Assembly (NCBI GenBank): GCA_903905455.1
Contig: CAIVGN010000189.1
Coordinates: 114,741 to 178,740 of the forward strand
Source of the DNA: an uncultured Archangium sp.
GTDB taxonomy: Bacteria > Myxococcota > Myxococcia > Myxococcales > Myxococcaceae
Reading direction: 5' to 3'
Length of the DNA: 64,000 nt
The position numbers were made by a program, and so were the translations under genes. Below, piece by piece: positions 8,020-17,392 of this stretch (its first letter is position 1; every line of letters begins with the position of its first letter). The notes under the pieces are model-generated. The model made no database searches, was not told the DNA's origin, and saw nothing but the letters and a program-made list of their open reading frames with translations.

Positions 8020-11000
8020 TGCGTGCGCGCTCCCTGGCGGCGGCGCAGCCACACCAGCGCGCCGAGCCACAACAACGAGCCCCCGGTCGCCGTGCAGCCG
8101 GTCTTCGTCACGCGCTCCGTCGCGACTTCGATGGACCAGCTCTCCATCGAGAGCAGCTCATGCCCCCCGAGCCCGACCCCGGCGGAGAAGGTGTACACGC
8201 CCAGCGGCGCGTCGACAGCGACCGTGCCGGTGACCGTGCCGTCGTCGGCGAAGACGAGCCCCGGAGGCAGTTGCCCCTCGCGCCAGAACCACCGCGTGCC
8301 CTCGGGCAGCGGCGTGGCGTGGAAGGCCAGCGTCACCACGTCACCCGGCAGCACCAGGGACGGCCCGGTGACGGTGCTGGTCACGGTGCCCGGCGCGACG
8401 AACACGAAGTAGGTCACCGCGTCGGTACGCCCCTGCCCGTCGACCGCTTCGAGCGTGAAGTGAAACCGGCCCGGCCGCGTGGGCGTGCCCGAGACGATCA
8501 AGGTGTCACCCTGCGAGGGCTCGAGCGCCAGGCCCGTCGGCAGCTCGCCGGCGATGACGCTCCACTTCACCGGCACCGAGACCGGCGCCCCGCCCGGGTT
8601 CACCACCACCACCGACTCGAGGTACTCGCTGCCCAGCAGCGCGTCGGCGAGGTCGCGGGTGCGGATGGTGAACGGCGAGGCGTCGACGATGGTCACCGTG
8701 AACGCGCGCTCGTCGACGTTGCCGATGAGATCGGTCACCCGCACCACGAAGGTGCGGCTCGTACCCAGGGCGTCCGTCGGCGTTCCGGTGATCACCCCCA
8801 GCGACGTGAGCGAGAGCCCCACCGGCAAGATGCCGCTGACGATCTGGAAGCGGTAGTCGCCCGCGCCACCGGCAGCGCCCAGCGTCGCGTTGTAGGGCAC
8901 CGAGCGCGTCGGCGCGGGCAACGCATTGGCGTTGATCGCCAGCGAACCCGTCACCGGGGAGACCCGCAGCGAGCGCGCCACCACCACCGCGCGACCGTTG
9001 GCCTGCACCCCGAACAAGACGGTGAAGGCCCCCTTCTGCGTCGGCGTGCCGCTCAGGATGCCCGCCATCGACAGGCTCAGCCCCGCGGCCAACGACGCCG
9101 GGTCCGCGAGCGTGAAGGTGTAGGGCCCGATGCCCCCCTGTCCCTGCAGTTGCACGAAGTACGGCAAGCCGAGGTTCGCGTCGGGCAACGCCGGCGTGGC
9201 GATGGTCAACGACTGCGCGACGATGTCGGTGCGCGTCCCGGCGAGCCCGTTGTCGCTCTCGTCACCCTCTTCGAGCACGTTGTCGGGATCGAGCAGCACG
9301 CCCACGTAGTACTGCGCACCCGCGAGCGTCGGCGGCAGCCGCAGCACCTCGATCGCCGAATCACGCTGGCCCACCGTCAACGACACCGTGCCCTCGCTGA
9401 CCTCCGCGCCCGACAAGGGGTGGATGCTCAACGGCAGGTCGTCGGTGGTGATGATGGTGTTGGCCGACAGGTAGTAGCGGTACTTCGCCCCCACGGCGTT
9501 GCGGTTGCCGAGGTTGGTCAGCGTGCGCGAGATGACGATCAGCTCGCCAGCCCCGGCGCGCGCCGGCGTCTGCAGCTCGGCCGCGAGCAGGTTGGGCGAC
9601 GGGTTGCGCAGCACCACGGGGCTCGACTTCTCGAAGTTGTTCGAGGGGTTGGTCTCGGTGGTCCCCACGGCCGTCGCCGCGCCGAAGAAGAAGTACGGCT
9701 GCACCGGCAACGGCTGACCCTGCACCGTGGTCGTCGGCACCGGCGCGCTCAACAACGGGATCCAGCGGCCCTCGCCCGGCGCCAGCGTCTGGCCCGTCAC
9801 CGTGCCCACCAGCTTGTCCGTCACCGCGTTGAGTGACTCGTTGTCCGACAGGAAGAACGAGACGACGACGTTGCCGGCCGTCGCGCCACCGATGTTGGCC
9901 ACGAAGGCCTCGAAGCGCGCGCTCTCGCCGAAGTACGCCGTGGTGAGCTGATCGAACGGAGCCTGGGCGCGCATCACCCGCACTGCCGTGACCGTGAGAT
10001 CGGCCTGGCGCACCTGCATCTGCGTGGCCGAGGCCACCACGTTGTTGAGCTCGCTGCGCTCGGGGATCGAGCCCGCCGCGGGCCCGTCATCCAACTGCAT
10101 CAGCACGTAGTAGTCGTCGGCCGGGGTGGTGCCGGGCACGGTGAAGGTCAGCGACTGCTGCACCTGCTGGCCCCCGAGGATGGACAGGGTCTGTGTCGTG
10201 AGAAGCCGGTCGTCGACCGAGAGCGTGGTGTCGACCGACGCGTAGAGCTTCACCGAGACGCTGCCCGCCGGCTCGAAGCCCTGGTTGCTGAACTGCACCG
10301 GCACGTGCACCGGGTCGCCCGGGCCCGCCACCGGGGGCGGTCGCACCGACTCGGCGATCAGATCGGCCCCGCCTGCGTAGGGCACGCTGGAGGCAACCAC
10401 GTTGTTGAACGGGTTGGCTTCGCCCCCATCGGGCAGCGGGGCGATCGCCGCCAGCACGTACCAGGAGCCGCCGTCGGGCCGGGGCACGGTGCCCGTCGAC
10501 GCCGTGGAGATCCCCCCCAGCGCCGGCAACGACGCCAGGGCCAGAGGAGAAGGCGTGAGCTGCAGGTCCGCCGCGTCGACCAGCGTGTCCTCGGAGAGGA
10601 ACAGGTCGTAGGTGAAGGACCCGCTGGGCAACGTGCCGAAGTTCCGCAGCGCGAGCGTGGTGGCGATCGACAGGTTCGCCCCGGCCTGGGTGATGCCGTC
10701 GATGCGCAGGTTCAGCGCCTGGAGATCGACGCCCGGCGGAGGCCCGAAGCGGATGTACGAGATCGGCGTGCCCGTGCCCCCGGGATCGAAGCTGGTGATC
10801 GCACAGTCGTTGGTGCAGGTGCTCAGCCCGCGTGTCGCCGCCGTGCCGCTGGGGCTCTCGATGCCGATGGTCGCGGTGATCACCGTCGCGCCCGAGCCCG
10901 TCATCGTGCCGTAGTAGAACTCGACGATCCCGTTGGCCCACAGGCGCACCTGGAAGTTCAAGGTGAAGGCGCCGAACGCGCGGTTCCAGTCCTTGAACTC

Positions 11001-11429
11001 GATGGCCAGCCCCTGCCCGTTGGGCCCACTGACCGCCTGGCTCTGCACCGCGCTGGTGGGGTTGCTGCCGACGAGGTCGTCCCAGAGCGGCGCCAACACC
11101 CCGTTGGGCTCCGAGCCGTTGGGCAGCGCCACGTTGCCGGGGAAGTCGGAGGCCGTGTTCGCCCCGGTCGAGGGCTCGAGGAACAGCACCCCGTTCGCGG
11201 TGATCGTCACCTGCGAATAGACCCGGTTGTAGAACGGGAAGTCGAAGCCCAGCAGCACCGCCGCCCGGCCGCGATCCTTCGGGTCGAAGGTGGCCGCCGC
11301 CGCGAGCGGCACGGGGATCGCGCTCGTCAAGGCGGGGTACGGCACGCCCGGCTGGGGCGTCGCCTGGTACTGCGCCCACGCGGCCTGCACGGGGAGCACC
11401 ACCAGGGCGAGCAGGAACGTCCGAAGCAT
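8016..11429 (-). CDS. Secreted CARDB/Ig-repeat surface protein with MYXO-CTERM-like tail
   Basis: A 1137-residue exported protein. A signal peptide (residues 1-19, ending AAWA) is followed by a ~220-residue beta-rich N-terminal domain (GFDFPFYNRVYS). About four CARDB-type repeats come next, each opening with a variant of ADLxxxxV and closing with NPFNNVV- or ERSELNNVV-type phrases. About four putative-Ig (He_PIG-like) repeats with GLSL..GV(I/L)(T/S)GTP motifs then follow. The C-terminus is Cys-Thr-Ala, a hydrophobic helix and RRRQ, the layout of the myxobacterial MYXO-CTERM sorting tail. ATG at 11429 lacks a Shine-Dalgarno but has TATAAG 6 nt upstream. Role is probably structural or adhesive on the cell surface. 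Confidence 0.75.
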   Translation of the reverse strand: MLRTFLLALVVLPVQAAWAQYQATPQPGVPYPALTSAIPVPLAAAATFDPKDRGRAAVLLGFDFPFYNRVYSQVTITANGVLFLEPSTGANTASDFPGNVALPNGSEPNGVLAPLWDDLVGSNPTSAVQSQAVSGPNGQGLAIEFKDWNRAFGAFTLNFQVRLWANGIVEFYYGTMTGSGATVITATIGIESPSGTAATRGLSTCTNDCAITSFDPGGTGTPISYIRFGPPPGVDLQALNLRIDGITQAGANLSIATTLALRNFGTLPSGSFTYDLFLSEDTLVDAADLQLTPSPLALASLPALGGISTASTGTVPRPDGGSWYVLAAIAPLPDGGEANPFNNVVASSVPYAGGADLIAESVRPPPVAGPGDPVHVPVQFSNQGFEPAGSVSVKLYASVDTTLSVDDRLLTTQTLSILGGQQVQQSLTFTVPGTTPADDYYVLMQLDDGPAAGSIPERSELNNVVASATQMQVRQADLTVTAVRVMRAQAPFDQLTTAYFGESARFEAFVANIGGATAGNVVVSFFLSDNESLNAVTDKLVGTVTGQTLAPGEGRWIPLLSAPVPTTTVQGQPLPVQPYFFFGAATAVGTTETNPSNNFEKSSPVVLRNPSPNLLAAELQTPARAGAGELIVISRTLTNLGNRNAVGAKYRYYLSANTIITTDDLPLSIHPLSGAEVSEGTVSLTVGQRDSAIEVLRLPPTLAGAQYYVGVLLDPDNVLEEGDESDNGLAGTRTDIVAQSLTIATPALPDANLGLPYFVQLQGQGGIGPYTFTLADPASLAAGLSLSMAGILSGTPTQKGAFTVLFGVQANGRAVVVARSLRVSPVTGSLAINANALPAPTRSVPYNATLGAAGGAGDYRFQIVSGILPVGLSLTSLGVITGTPTDALGTSRTFVVRVTDLIGNVDERAFTVTIVDASPFTIRTRDLADALLGSEYLESVVVVNPGGAPVSVPVKWSVIAGELPTGLALEPSQGDTLIVSGTPTRPGRFHFTLEAVDGQGRTDAVTYFVFVAPGTVTSTVTGPSLVLPGDVVTLAFHATPLPEGTRWFWREGQLPPGLVFADDGTVTGTVAVDAPLGVYTFSAGVGLGGHELLSMESWSIEVATERVTKTGCTATGGSLLWLGALVWLRRRQGARTQ

Positions 11430-11435
11430 CGCCGG

Positions 11436-11441
11436 CTTATA
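11436..11441 (-). promoter_or_regulatory. Candidate -10 box (TATAAG) for the CARDB/Ig gene
   Basis: TATAAG on the minus strand ends 6 nt before the ATG at 11429, placing the transcription start at or next to the start codon; no Shine-Dalgarno is present. The -35 is weak (TTGCCC at only 14 nt spacing). Confidence 0.4.
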
Positions 11442-11481
11442 GCGGACCTCGCCCGGGGCAACAGTGGAGTAAAGAGGGACC

Positions 11482-12594
11482 ATGGTTTCAGTGCTGCTTC
11501 TGTCCCTTTCACTGGCAGGTGCACCGCCAGCAAAGTCACACGCGACCGAGGTGCTGCGCACGCATTGCCTCCTCTGGGCGGCTGATCCTTCGAACCCGTG
11601 GGCACTCGCGCACGGCATCAAGACGCTTGGCCCCAGCTTCCTTGCAAGCGACGGGCGCAAGGCCGCCGACGTGATCATTCACGACTTCCTGCTGCGCAAC
11701 GTGAAGCCCGATGGAGGCCCCGGGCTGGGCGCGCCCTACGGCTACCTCCGCTACGCCGCCGACGGCACGCCCATCGAGCCGCACACCAACCTGAACCTGA
11801 AGGCCCTGGCGGCCGACGTCCGCTTGCCCTTGACGACGAAGTACAAGGCCTCGTTCGGAGACGTCACCCTCAAGCAGCTCGTCGAGTCGGCGAAGGCGGG
11901 CTTCGTGCACGCCCCCACCGCTCCCGAGTACTGGCGCGACCTCGGCTGGACGCTGGGCGTCTTCGCGGTCAGCGAGAAGCCGGGCACGAAGTGGAAGGGC
12001 GCTGACGGCAAGGAGGTCGATCTCGATCGCGTGTACGACGACGCGCTCACCGAGCTCGAGACCGAGACCGCCGACCTCAAGAACGGCCTCGAGAAGCACC
12101 TGCCCCAGGTCGACAAGCGCAAGCAGGGCGTCTACGCGCACTCCTGCGGCGGGCTCCACTTCGTGCAGGGCGTGCTGGCCTGGGCGCGACACCCGGCGGT
12201 GAAGAAGAAGTGGGGCGCGCGCCTCGACACCCAGGTGGCCATTCACTTCTACCGCCTCGAGTCGGAGCGCCGGCAATACGACGCGGCCTTCCAGCAGGCC
12301 CAGAGCTCGATGCCGCAGTTCAAGCTGCCGGTGCTGGTGCAGATGGTGAAGTTCTACGGCCACTGGCTCGAGACCTGCGCCCACTTCCGCGACGACTTCG
12401 GGTGGAAGCCCACCGCCGACCAGAAGCAGGATCTCAACCGCGCCAAGGCCTACCTCGACGTGGCCGTGCGCGCGCTCGAGGAGAGCAAGGCGCTGGAGAC
12501 CATGCCGCAGCTCAAGCAGACGCAGAAACAGGTCTACCTCGATCTGATCGGTGACTCGTGCCACGCCGCGCATGGCCTGGAGGCCTTTCCGTGA
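11482..12594 (+). CDS. Secreted protein of unknown function, first gene of a three-gene envelope operon
   Basis: About 370 residues. The first ~17 residues (MVSVLLLSLSLAGAPPA) form a signal peptide. The remainder is mainly alpha-helical, with paired Cys and His residues (THCLLWA near the start, HSCGGLHF in the middle, LETCAHF and GDSCHAAH near the end). These may form disulfides or bind metal. I recognise no family. An AGAGGG ribosome-binding site lies just upstream. The last codon overlaps the GTG of the next gene (GTGA at 12591-12594), so it is translationally coupled to the metallohydrolase lipoprotein. Function is open; secretion and coupling suggest partnership with that lipoprotein. Confidence 0.65.
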   Translation: MVSVLLLSLSLAGAPPAKSHATEVLRTHCLLWAADPSNPWALAHGIKTLGPSFLASDGRKAADVIIHDFLLRNVKPDGGPGLGAPYGYLRYAADGTPIEPHTNLNLKALAADVRLPLTTKYKASFGDVTLKQLVESAKAGFVHAPTAPEYWRDLGWTLGVFAVSEKPGTKWKGADGKEVDLDRVYDDALTELETETADLKNGLEKHLPQVDKRKQGVYAHSCGGLHFVQGVLAWARHPAVKKKWGARLDTQVAIHFYRLESERRQYDAAFQQAQSSMPQFKLPVLVQMVKFYGHWLETCAHFRDDFGWKPTADQKQDLNRAKAYLDVAVRALEESKALETMPQLKQTQKQVYLDLIGDSCHAAHGLEAFP

Positions 12595-15560
12595 AGAAGC
12601 TCGCGCTCGCCCTCACCGCGCTCGCCGCGACCCTCGGCGCCGGCTGCCAGAAGGAAGGCTGCCTCAACGGCGAGGCCACCTGTCGCGTACCGCCCCCCTG
12701 CCCGCGCGTGACCTTCACCTGCGACCCGGCGATGAACGCGGCCCTCTCGGTCTCACAGCTCGACTCCGCCAGCCAGCGGGTGGGTGGGCCTGATGCGCTG
12801 GGCACCGTGGGCGACGTGAAGCTCAGCAACGGCTTCGTCGACGTGGTGATCGCCAACATCGGCACCCAGAACCTGCTCGACGCGAACGGCGGCTCGATCC
12901 TCGACCTCGCGCCGAAGGGCCAGAAGGACACGCTCAACACGCTCTTCCAGGTGGTCGGCGTGCTGCCGCGGGACGCCGCGCTCTACACCTCGCTGGAGAT
13001 CATCGACGAGCGCCCGGCCCGCCAGGCCGTGGCCGTGCAGGTCAAGGGCACGCTCGACGGCATCCCCTCCGTGCCCATCGTCACCCGCTACGAGCTGACG
13101 CCCTGCGATCGCGGCGTGCGCGCGCGCACGGAGATCGTCAACGGCTCGACCAACACCCAGACCTGGAGCCTCGTCGACGGGTACTACTGGGGCGGCCGAG
13201 GCGAGCTGCCCTTCGCGCCGGGCCCCGGCTCGGGCTTCGGGCACCCCTCGTTCGGCCTGGGCACCATCAACGGCGTCTACCGCCCCTTCCCGTACATGGC
13301 GGCCGCGGGCCACGGGGGAGACGACGACATCTCGGCCATGTCCACCACCAGCTGCACCGAGGGCACGCTGGAGGGCTTCCACAGCGATCAACTCTCGGCG
13401 GCCGGACTGAAGCGACAGATCGTCCCCCCGCGCGGCTCGCTGATCTTCGAGCGGTTCTTCGCCGTCGCCGACGCCAAGGGCGTGGGCCAGGCCATCGATC
13501 TCGCCCTGGAGATCCGCAAGCAGGTGCTCGGCGAGCAGTTCATCACCCTGTCGGGCCAGGTCGAGCGCATGGGCGGTGGCACCTTCGACGCCGAGCGCGA
13601 GGCGAGCGTGCTGGTCGCCGAGGGCACCCTGACCACCGACCCCAAGCTGCGCGTGGAGTGGACCCAGGTCGTGCCCGCCGCCGACGGCTCGTTCTCGGTG
13701 CGCGTGCCCACCGGCAAGAGCTACGTCGTCGAGGCCCACGCCTTCGGCCGCAAGCAGGTCGAGCGGGAGTACGCGAACCTCTCCGCGGACACCGATCTCG
13801 GGAGCTTCGTGCTCCCCGCGACCGGCACCCTGACCTTCCATGTCGAGGACAAAGCGACCACGGCCGGCATCGACGCCGAGCTCTTCCTCGTGCCCGCCGA
13901 CGACGCCGAGGCGCCGAACTTCGTGGGCTCGCTGCACGGTCGCTTCACCACCTGCGCGCCGTGGCTCGGCTCACCCGCCGGCGCCTCCCCGGCCTGCAAC
14001 CGCGTGCTGGTGCATGACGGCGACGTCACCGTCGAGGTGCCCGTGGGCCGCTTCGACGTCTACGCCTTCCATGGGCCCTTCTGGTCGCTCGCCAAGCAGA
14101 CGGTGAACGTGCTGGGCGGGCCGCAGCGCGTGGCCTTCGGGCTGACCCGCCTGGCCCTCAAGCCCCCGGGGACGGTGTCCGCCGATCTCCACGTGCACGG
14201 CGCCGCGAGCTTCGACAGCTCCATCCCCAACCGGGACCGGGTGATCTCCTTCGCCGCGTCGGATCTCGACGTGATCATCGGCACCGATCACGACGTGGTG
14301 ATGGACTACGCGCAGATCGTCAAGGACCTCGGGCTCCAGGACCGCATGAGCACCGTGGTGGGCCTCGAAACCACCGGCCTCATCCCCTTCCTCATGGTGC
14401 CCGGCTACGGCTTCCCCCTGGTCATCGGTCACTACAACATGTGGCCGCTGCGCTACGACCCGTCGCTGCCCCGCAACGGCAGCCCCCAGGACGAGCGCGT
14501 CGAGCCCGGCGAGCTGTTCGAGCGCATGAAGCCGCTCTTCACCGGCGAGCCCCTCATCGAGCTCAACCACCCCTGGGCTGACCCGGAGTTCGGGCGCGAT
14601 CTCGGGTTCCCCCGCTCCATCCTCATGGACCTGCGCAAGGACCTGCCAGCCGCAGACGACGGCACGCGCCTGGGCGTCTACGTGCGCACGCCCGCCAACG
14701 CGACCTTCAGCAACGACGGGCACCACGCGCAGGAAGTGATGAACGGCTCGGACAACGGCCTGTTCCTCCAGTACCGCGCGTTCTGGCACTACCTGCTCAA
14801 CCAGGGCCGCGTGCGCACCGGCACCGCGAACTCCGACTCGCACTCGCTGACCGACAGCACCGTGGGCGTGCCGCAGAACCTCGTCACCGTCGGCACCGGA
14901 CCCGGCCCGAACTTCGACATCGGGGCCTTCAACCGCGCCCTGAAGGAAGGCCGCTCGCTGGGCACCAACGGCCCGGTGATCGAGCTCACCTACGAGGACG
15001 GGACCACGCGCGAGGGCCCCTCGACGAAGGTGCTCGCGCCCTCGAGCACCGCGAAGCTGCACGTGCGCGTGTCCTCGGCGCCGTGGGTCCCGGTGCAGGA
15101 GGTGCGCTTCATCGTGAACGGCGAGGTGAAGAAGCTGATCAAGGACCTGCCCGCCGATGCCGACCCCTTCGCCGAGTCGGGCTCGCTGGTGGACTGCGAC
15201 GCCACGGTGAACGTGAGCGAGCTGACCGCGGGGCTCTCGGGGGATGCGTGGCTGGTCGTCGAAGCCGGCCGGCCCGTGGTGCTCGCCGGCGATCTCGGAG
15301 GTGGCCTCAACGGGGAACCCGACGGCGTGCCGGACACCTCGGACAACAACGGCGATGGCGTGGTCGACCAGGCCGACGTGAAGGAGGGATCGAAGGTAGG
15401 CCCCCTCAGCGATCCCACCCCGGCCACGCGCGGCCAGCCCGGCTACGAGTTCAGCGTGATCACCAACAAGGGCTACGCCACGGCGTTCACCAACCCCTTC
15501 CTCTTCGATCTCAACGGCGACGGGGCCTTCACCGCGCCCGGCGTGAAGGGAGGCCGGTGA
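12591..15560 (+). CDS. CehA/McbA-like (PHP-fold) metallohydrolase lipoprotein with EF-hand-like loops
   Basis: About 989 residues. The N-terminus is a lipoprotein signal (hydrophobic stretch then LGAGC). A long beta-rich N-terminal region contains a carboxypeptidase-regulatory-like stretch around residues 320-440. A PHP-type metal site follows: H534-V-H536, D566-H567, a GLETTG strand, H660 in ELNHPW and D749/H751 in NSDSH. This set is typical of CehA/McbA hydrolases, which cleave esters or phosphoesters. Close to the end are two Asp/Asn-rich calcium-loop-like motifs (DNNGDGVVDQAD and DLNGDGAF), resembling dockerin/EF-hand loops. The GTG start has GGAGG 7 nt upstream. It is coupled to both neighbours. 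The substrate is unknown. Confidence 0.7.
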   Translation: MKKLALALTALAATLGAGCQKEGCLNGEATCRVPPPCPRVTFTCDPAMNAALSVSQLDSASQRVGGPDALGTVGDVKLSNGFVDVVIANIGTQNLLDANGGSILDLAPKGQKDTLNTLFQVVGVLPRDAALYTSLEIIDERPARQAVAVQVKGTLDGIPSVPIVTRYELTPCDRGVRARTEIVNGSTNTQTWSLVDGYYWGGRGELPFAPGPGSGFGHPSFGLGTINGVYRPFPYMAAAGHGGDDDISAMSTTSCTEGTLEGFHSDQLSAAGLKRQIVPPRGSLIFERFFAVADAKGVGQAIDLALEIRKQVLGEQFITLSGQVERMGGGTFDAEREASVLVAEGTLTTDPKLRVEWTQVVPAADGSFSVRVPTGKSYVVEAHAFGRKQVEREYANLSADTDLGSFVLPATGTLTFHVEDKATTAGIDAELFLVPADDAEAPNFVGSLHGRFTTCAPWLGSPAGASPACNRVLVHDGDVTVEVPVGRFDVYAFHGPFWSLAKQTVNVLGGPQRVAFGLTRLALKPPGTVSADLHVHGAASFDSSIPNRDRVISFAASDLDVIIGTDHDVVMDYAQIVKDLGLQDRMSTVVGLETTGLIPFLMVPGYGFPLVIGHYNMWPLRYDPSLPRNGSPQDERVEPGELFERMKPLFTGEPLIELNHPWADPEFGRDLGFPRSILMDLRKDLPAADDGTRLGVYVRTPANATFSNDGHHAQEVMNGSDNGLFLQYRAFWHYLLNQGRVRTGTANSDSHSLTDSTVGVPQNLVTVGTGPGPNFDIGAFNRALKEGRSLGTNGPVIELTYEDGTTREGPSTKVLAPSSTAKLHVRVSSAPWVPVQEVRFIVNGEVKKLIKDLPADADPFAESGSLVDCDATVNVSELTAGLSGDAWLVVEAGRPVVLAGDLGGGLNGEPDGVPDTSDNNGDGVVDQADVKEGSKVGPLSDPTPATRGQPGYEFSVITNKGYATAFTNPFLFDLNGDGAFTAPGVKGGR

Positions 15561-16408
15561 TGCGCGCGCTCTGGCTCGCAGCGTGGCTCACTGCGTCCCT
15601 CGCGGCCGCGCAAGAGGCCCAGCTCGAGGTGCCCGTCACCACCGCGCCGGCGGAAGAGACGGGGTGCGCACGCTGGCGCGACAGGGGGCTGGGCGAAGGC
15701 CCGGTGGCCATCGGCTACGCGGAGGCGGACGTGGCGACCGGTCGTCGCGCCTGCCCGCGCACCGAGTTCGGCGTCGGGGTCCGTTTCGGGGCGATCATCG
15801 ATACGCCCGACTTCTACGGATCACTGGCGGTCAACGGCCTCGTCTTCGGCTCGTACGCCCTGCGCGACACCACCGAGCTCTTCGCGACGCTCGAGGCGGT
15901 CAACTACAACTTCGCCCAGAACGCGGTGATCACCTCCACCCAGCTCACCCTGGGCAACCTCACGGCCGGCGCGACGCAGGTGCTGTTTGACGAGGGCACC
16001 TTCGTGGGCTCGGTCACCGCCCGCGTCCTGCTGCCGACGTCCTTCGAGATCCCCGGCGCGCGGCTGCTGGGCGGCGAACTCGGCGCGTCGGCGTCGTGGC
16101 GGCCGCAGCGCTGGCTCGAGGTGCACGGGTACCTCGGCGGCGATCTCTCGGGCGCCATCGGTCGCGGGCCCGGGTTGCCTCGCGGCGGCGCGATGTTGCT
16201 GGTGGGCGCGCAGCTCTCGCCCTTCGACTGGGGCGCGCTGGTCGTCGATTTCAGTGGCCGGCTCGGGCCCCTGAACTACCTCGCGCCCACGGCCGCGTTG
16301 CGCTTCAAGATCGCGCAACTGGGCATCGAACTCGGGGCCACGCTGCCCATCGCCGGCACCGATCGCCACGACATCATCGCCGGCGCCCGCGTGAACTGGC
16401 GCTTCTAG
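15560..16408 (+). CDS. Predicted outer-membrane beta-barrel protein, third gene of the envelope operon
   Basis: A 282-residue protein with a signal peptide (MRALWLAAWLTASLAAAQ). From about residue 60 it shows alternating hydrophobic/hydrophilic strands typical of a small beta-barrel (FGVGVRFGAII, GSLAVNGLVFGSY, LEVHGYLGGDL, IELGATLPI) and ends with an aromatic residue (VNWRF), the usual C-terminal barrel signal. ATG at 15560 overlaps the previous stop (TGATG) and has GGAGG upstream, so it is translationally coupled. Its stop overlaps the convergent transporter gene by four bases (CTAG). It may be the outer-membrane partner of the secreted protein and lipoprotein before it; the exact barrel family is not recognised. 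Confidence 0.65.
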   Translation: MRALWLAAWLTASLAAAQEAQLEVPVTTAPAEETGCARWRDRGLGEGPVAIGYAEADVATGRRACPRTEFGVGVRFGAIIDTPDFYGSLAVNGLVFGSYALRDTTELFATLEAVNYNFAQNAVITSTQLTLGNLTAGATQVLFDEGTFVGSVTARVLLPTSFEIPGARLLGGELGASASWRPQRWLEVHGYLGGDLSGAIGRGPGLPRGGAMLLVGAQLSPFDWGALVVDFSGRLGPLNYLAPTAALRFKIAQLGIELGATLPIAGTDRHDIIAGARVNWRF

Positions 16409-17313
16409 GTCGCCGACCGCGGCTCGGTCGGTTCGCGTCGCGGCGCGGGCTTCATCATCACCAACACCGTCGCCGCGACGATCAACCCCACGGCGACCCA
16501 CACCTCGCCGCCCGCCTTCTCGCCCCCCATCGCCACGCCCATGGCCACGGCGATCACCGGGTTCACGTAGGAGTAGCTCGTGGCCACGGCCGGCCGCGTG
16601 TGCTCCAGCAGGTACGTGTACGCGCTGTAGGCCACCAGCGACCCGAAGACCCCGAGGTACGCCCAGGCCAACACCGAGTGGAGCGGCGGGTTTCGCGGCA
16701 CCTCTTCGCGGGCGAGGAGGCTCACCACCGACATCACCAACCCGCCGGTGAGCATCTGCGTGGCCGCCGACATGAGCCCCTTGGCCAACGGCAGCCGGCG
16801 CGCGAGCAGCGACCCCAGCGCCCAGCTCAAGGGAGCGATGAAGAGGATGAGCGCCGACATGGGCTCGCCCTTCAGCTCACCGCCCACGCTCAGCACCGCG
16901 ACGCCACCGAAGCCCAGCACCAACGCCAGCCACTCCCGGGGGGAGGTCTTCTCACCGAAGAAGCGCCCCAGGGCCGCGACCCACAGGGGCATGGTCCCGC
17001 AGACCACCGCGGCCACGCCCGACGAGATGTGCTTCTCCGCCACCGCCACCGTGCCGTTGCCCAGCACGAACATCAGGAAGCCCACCGGCGTCGCGTAGAG
17101 CCACTCCTTCTTCGTCGGCCAGGGAGCTCCCCGCGCGCGCAGGAAGAGCAGGAGGATGGTGCCCGTGAGGAGGAAGCGCGTGCTCGCCATGAAGAACGGC
17201 GGGAGCCCTTCGACGGCGATGCGCATCGCCAGGTAGGTCGAGCCCCAGATGAAATAGACGGCGGCCAGCGCCGGAATGACGAAGCGCGGCGTGGCGGAGC
17301 TACGGGTTTCCAT
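16405..17313 (-). CDS. EamA/DMT-family inner-membrane transporter, YedA-like
   Basis: 302 residues with ten hydrophobic segments arranged as two EamA repeats. The first repeat begins PALAAVYFIWGSTYLAMR, with the WGS motif typical of this family; the second follows a central loop and contains the conserved PLSWALGSL and YSYVNPVIA segments. YedA-like members are drug/metabolite exporters, but substrate cannot be told from sequence. The ATG at 17313 is divergent from the molybdopterin oxidoreductase gene (79 bp between them). Confidence 0.85.
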   Translation of the reverse strand: METRSSATPRFVIPALAAVYFIWGSTYLAMRIAVEGLPPFFMASTRFLLTGTILLLFLRARGAPWPTKKEWLYATPVGFLMFVLGNGTVAVAEKHISSGVAAVVCGTMPLWVAALGRFFGEKTSPREWLALVLGFGGVAVLSVGGELKGEPMSALILFIAPLSWALGSLLARRLPLAKGLMSAATQMLTGGLVMSVVSLLAREEVPRNPPLHSVLAWAYLGVFGSLVAYSAYTYLLEHTRPAVATSYSYVNPVIAVAMGVAMGGEKAGGEVWVAVGLIVAATVLVMMKPAPRREPTEPRSAT

Positions 17314-17358
17314 GGGGTCGGGCGGCTCCGTAACAGGTGCCCGGCGCCGACGCAGGGG

Positions 17359-17386
17359 TTGGCTCTCCGGGAGACTCGGTTATAGG
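17359..17386 (+). promoter_or_regulatory. Candidate sigma-70-type promoter of the molybdopterin oxidoreductase gene
   Basis: -35 TTGGCT (17359-17364) and -10 TATAGG (17381-17386) are separated by 16 nt. The -10 ends 6 nt before the ATG at 17393, which has no Shine-Dalgarno, so the transcript would be leaderless or nearly so. Confidence 0.5.
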
Positions 17387-17392
17387 GGCGCC

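Noticed and set aside
2562..8412. Long plus-strand frames opposite the YfhO-like and spermidine-synthase-like genes
   Set aside because: Arg/Pro/Gln/His-rich shadows lacking any domain; the minus-strand membrane proteins are convincing.
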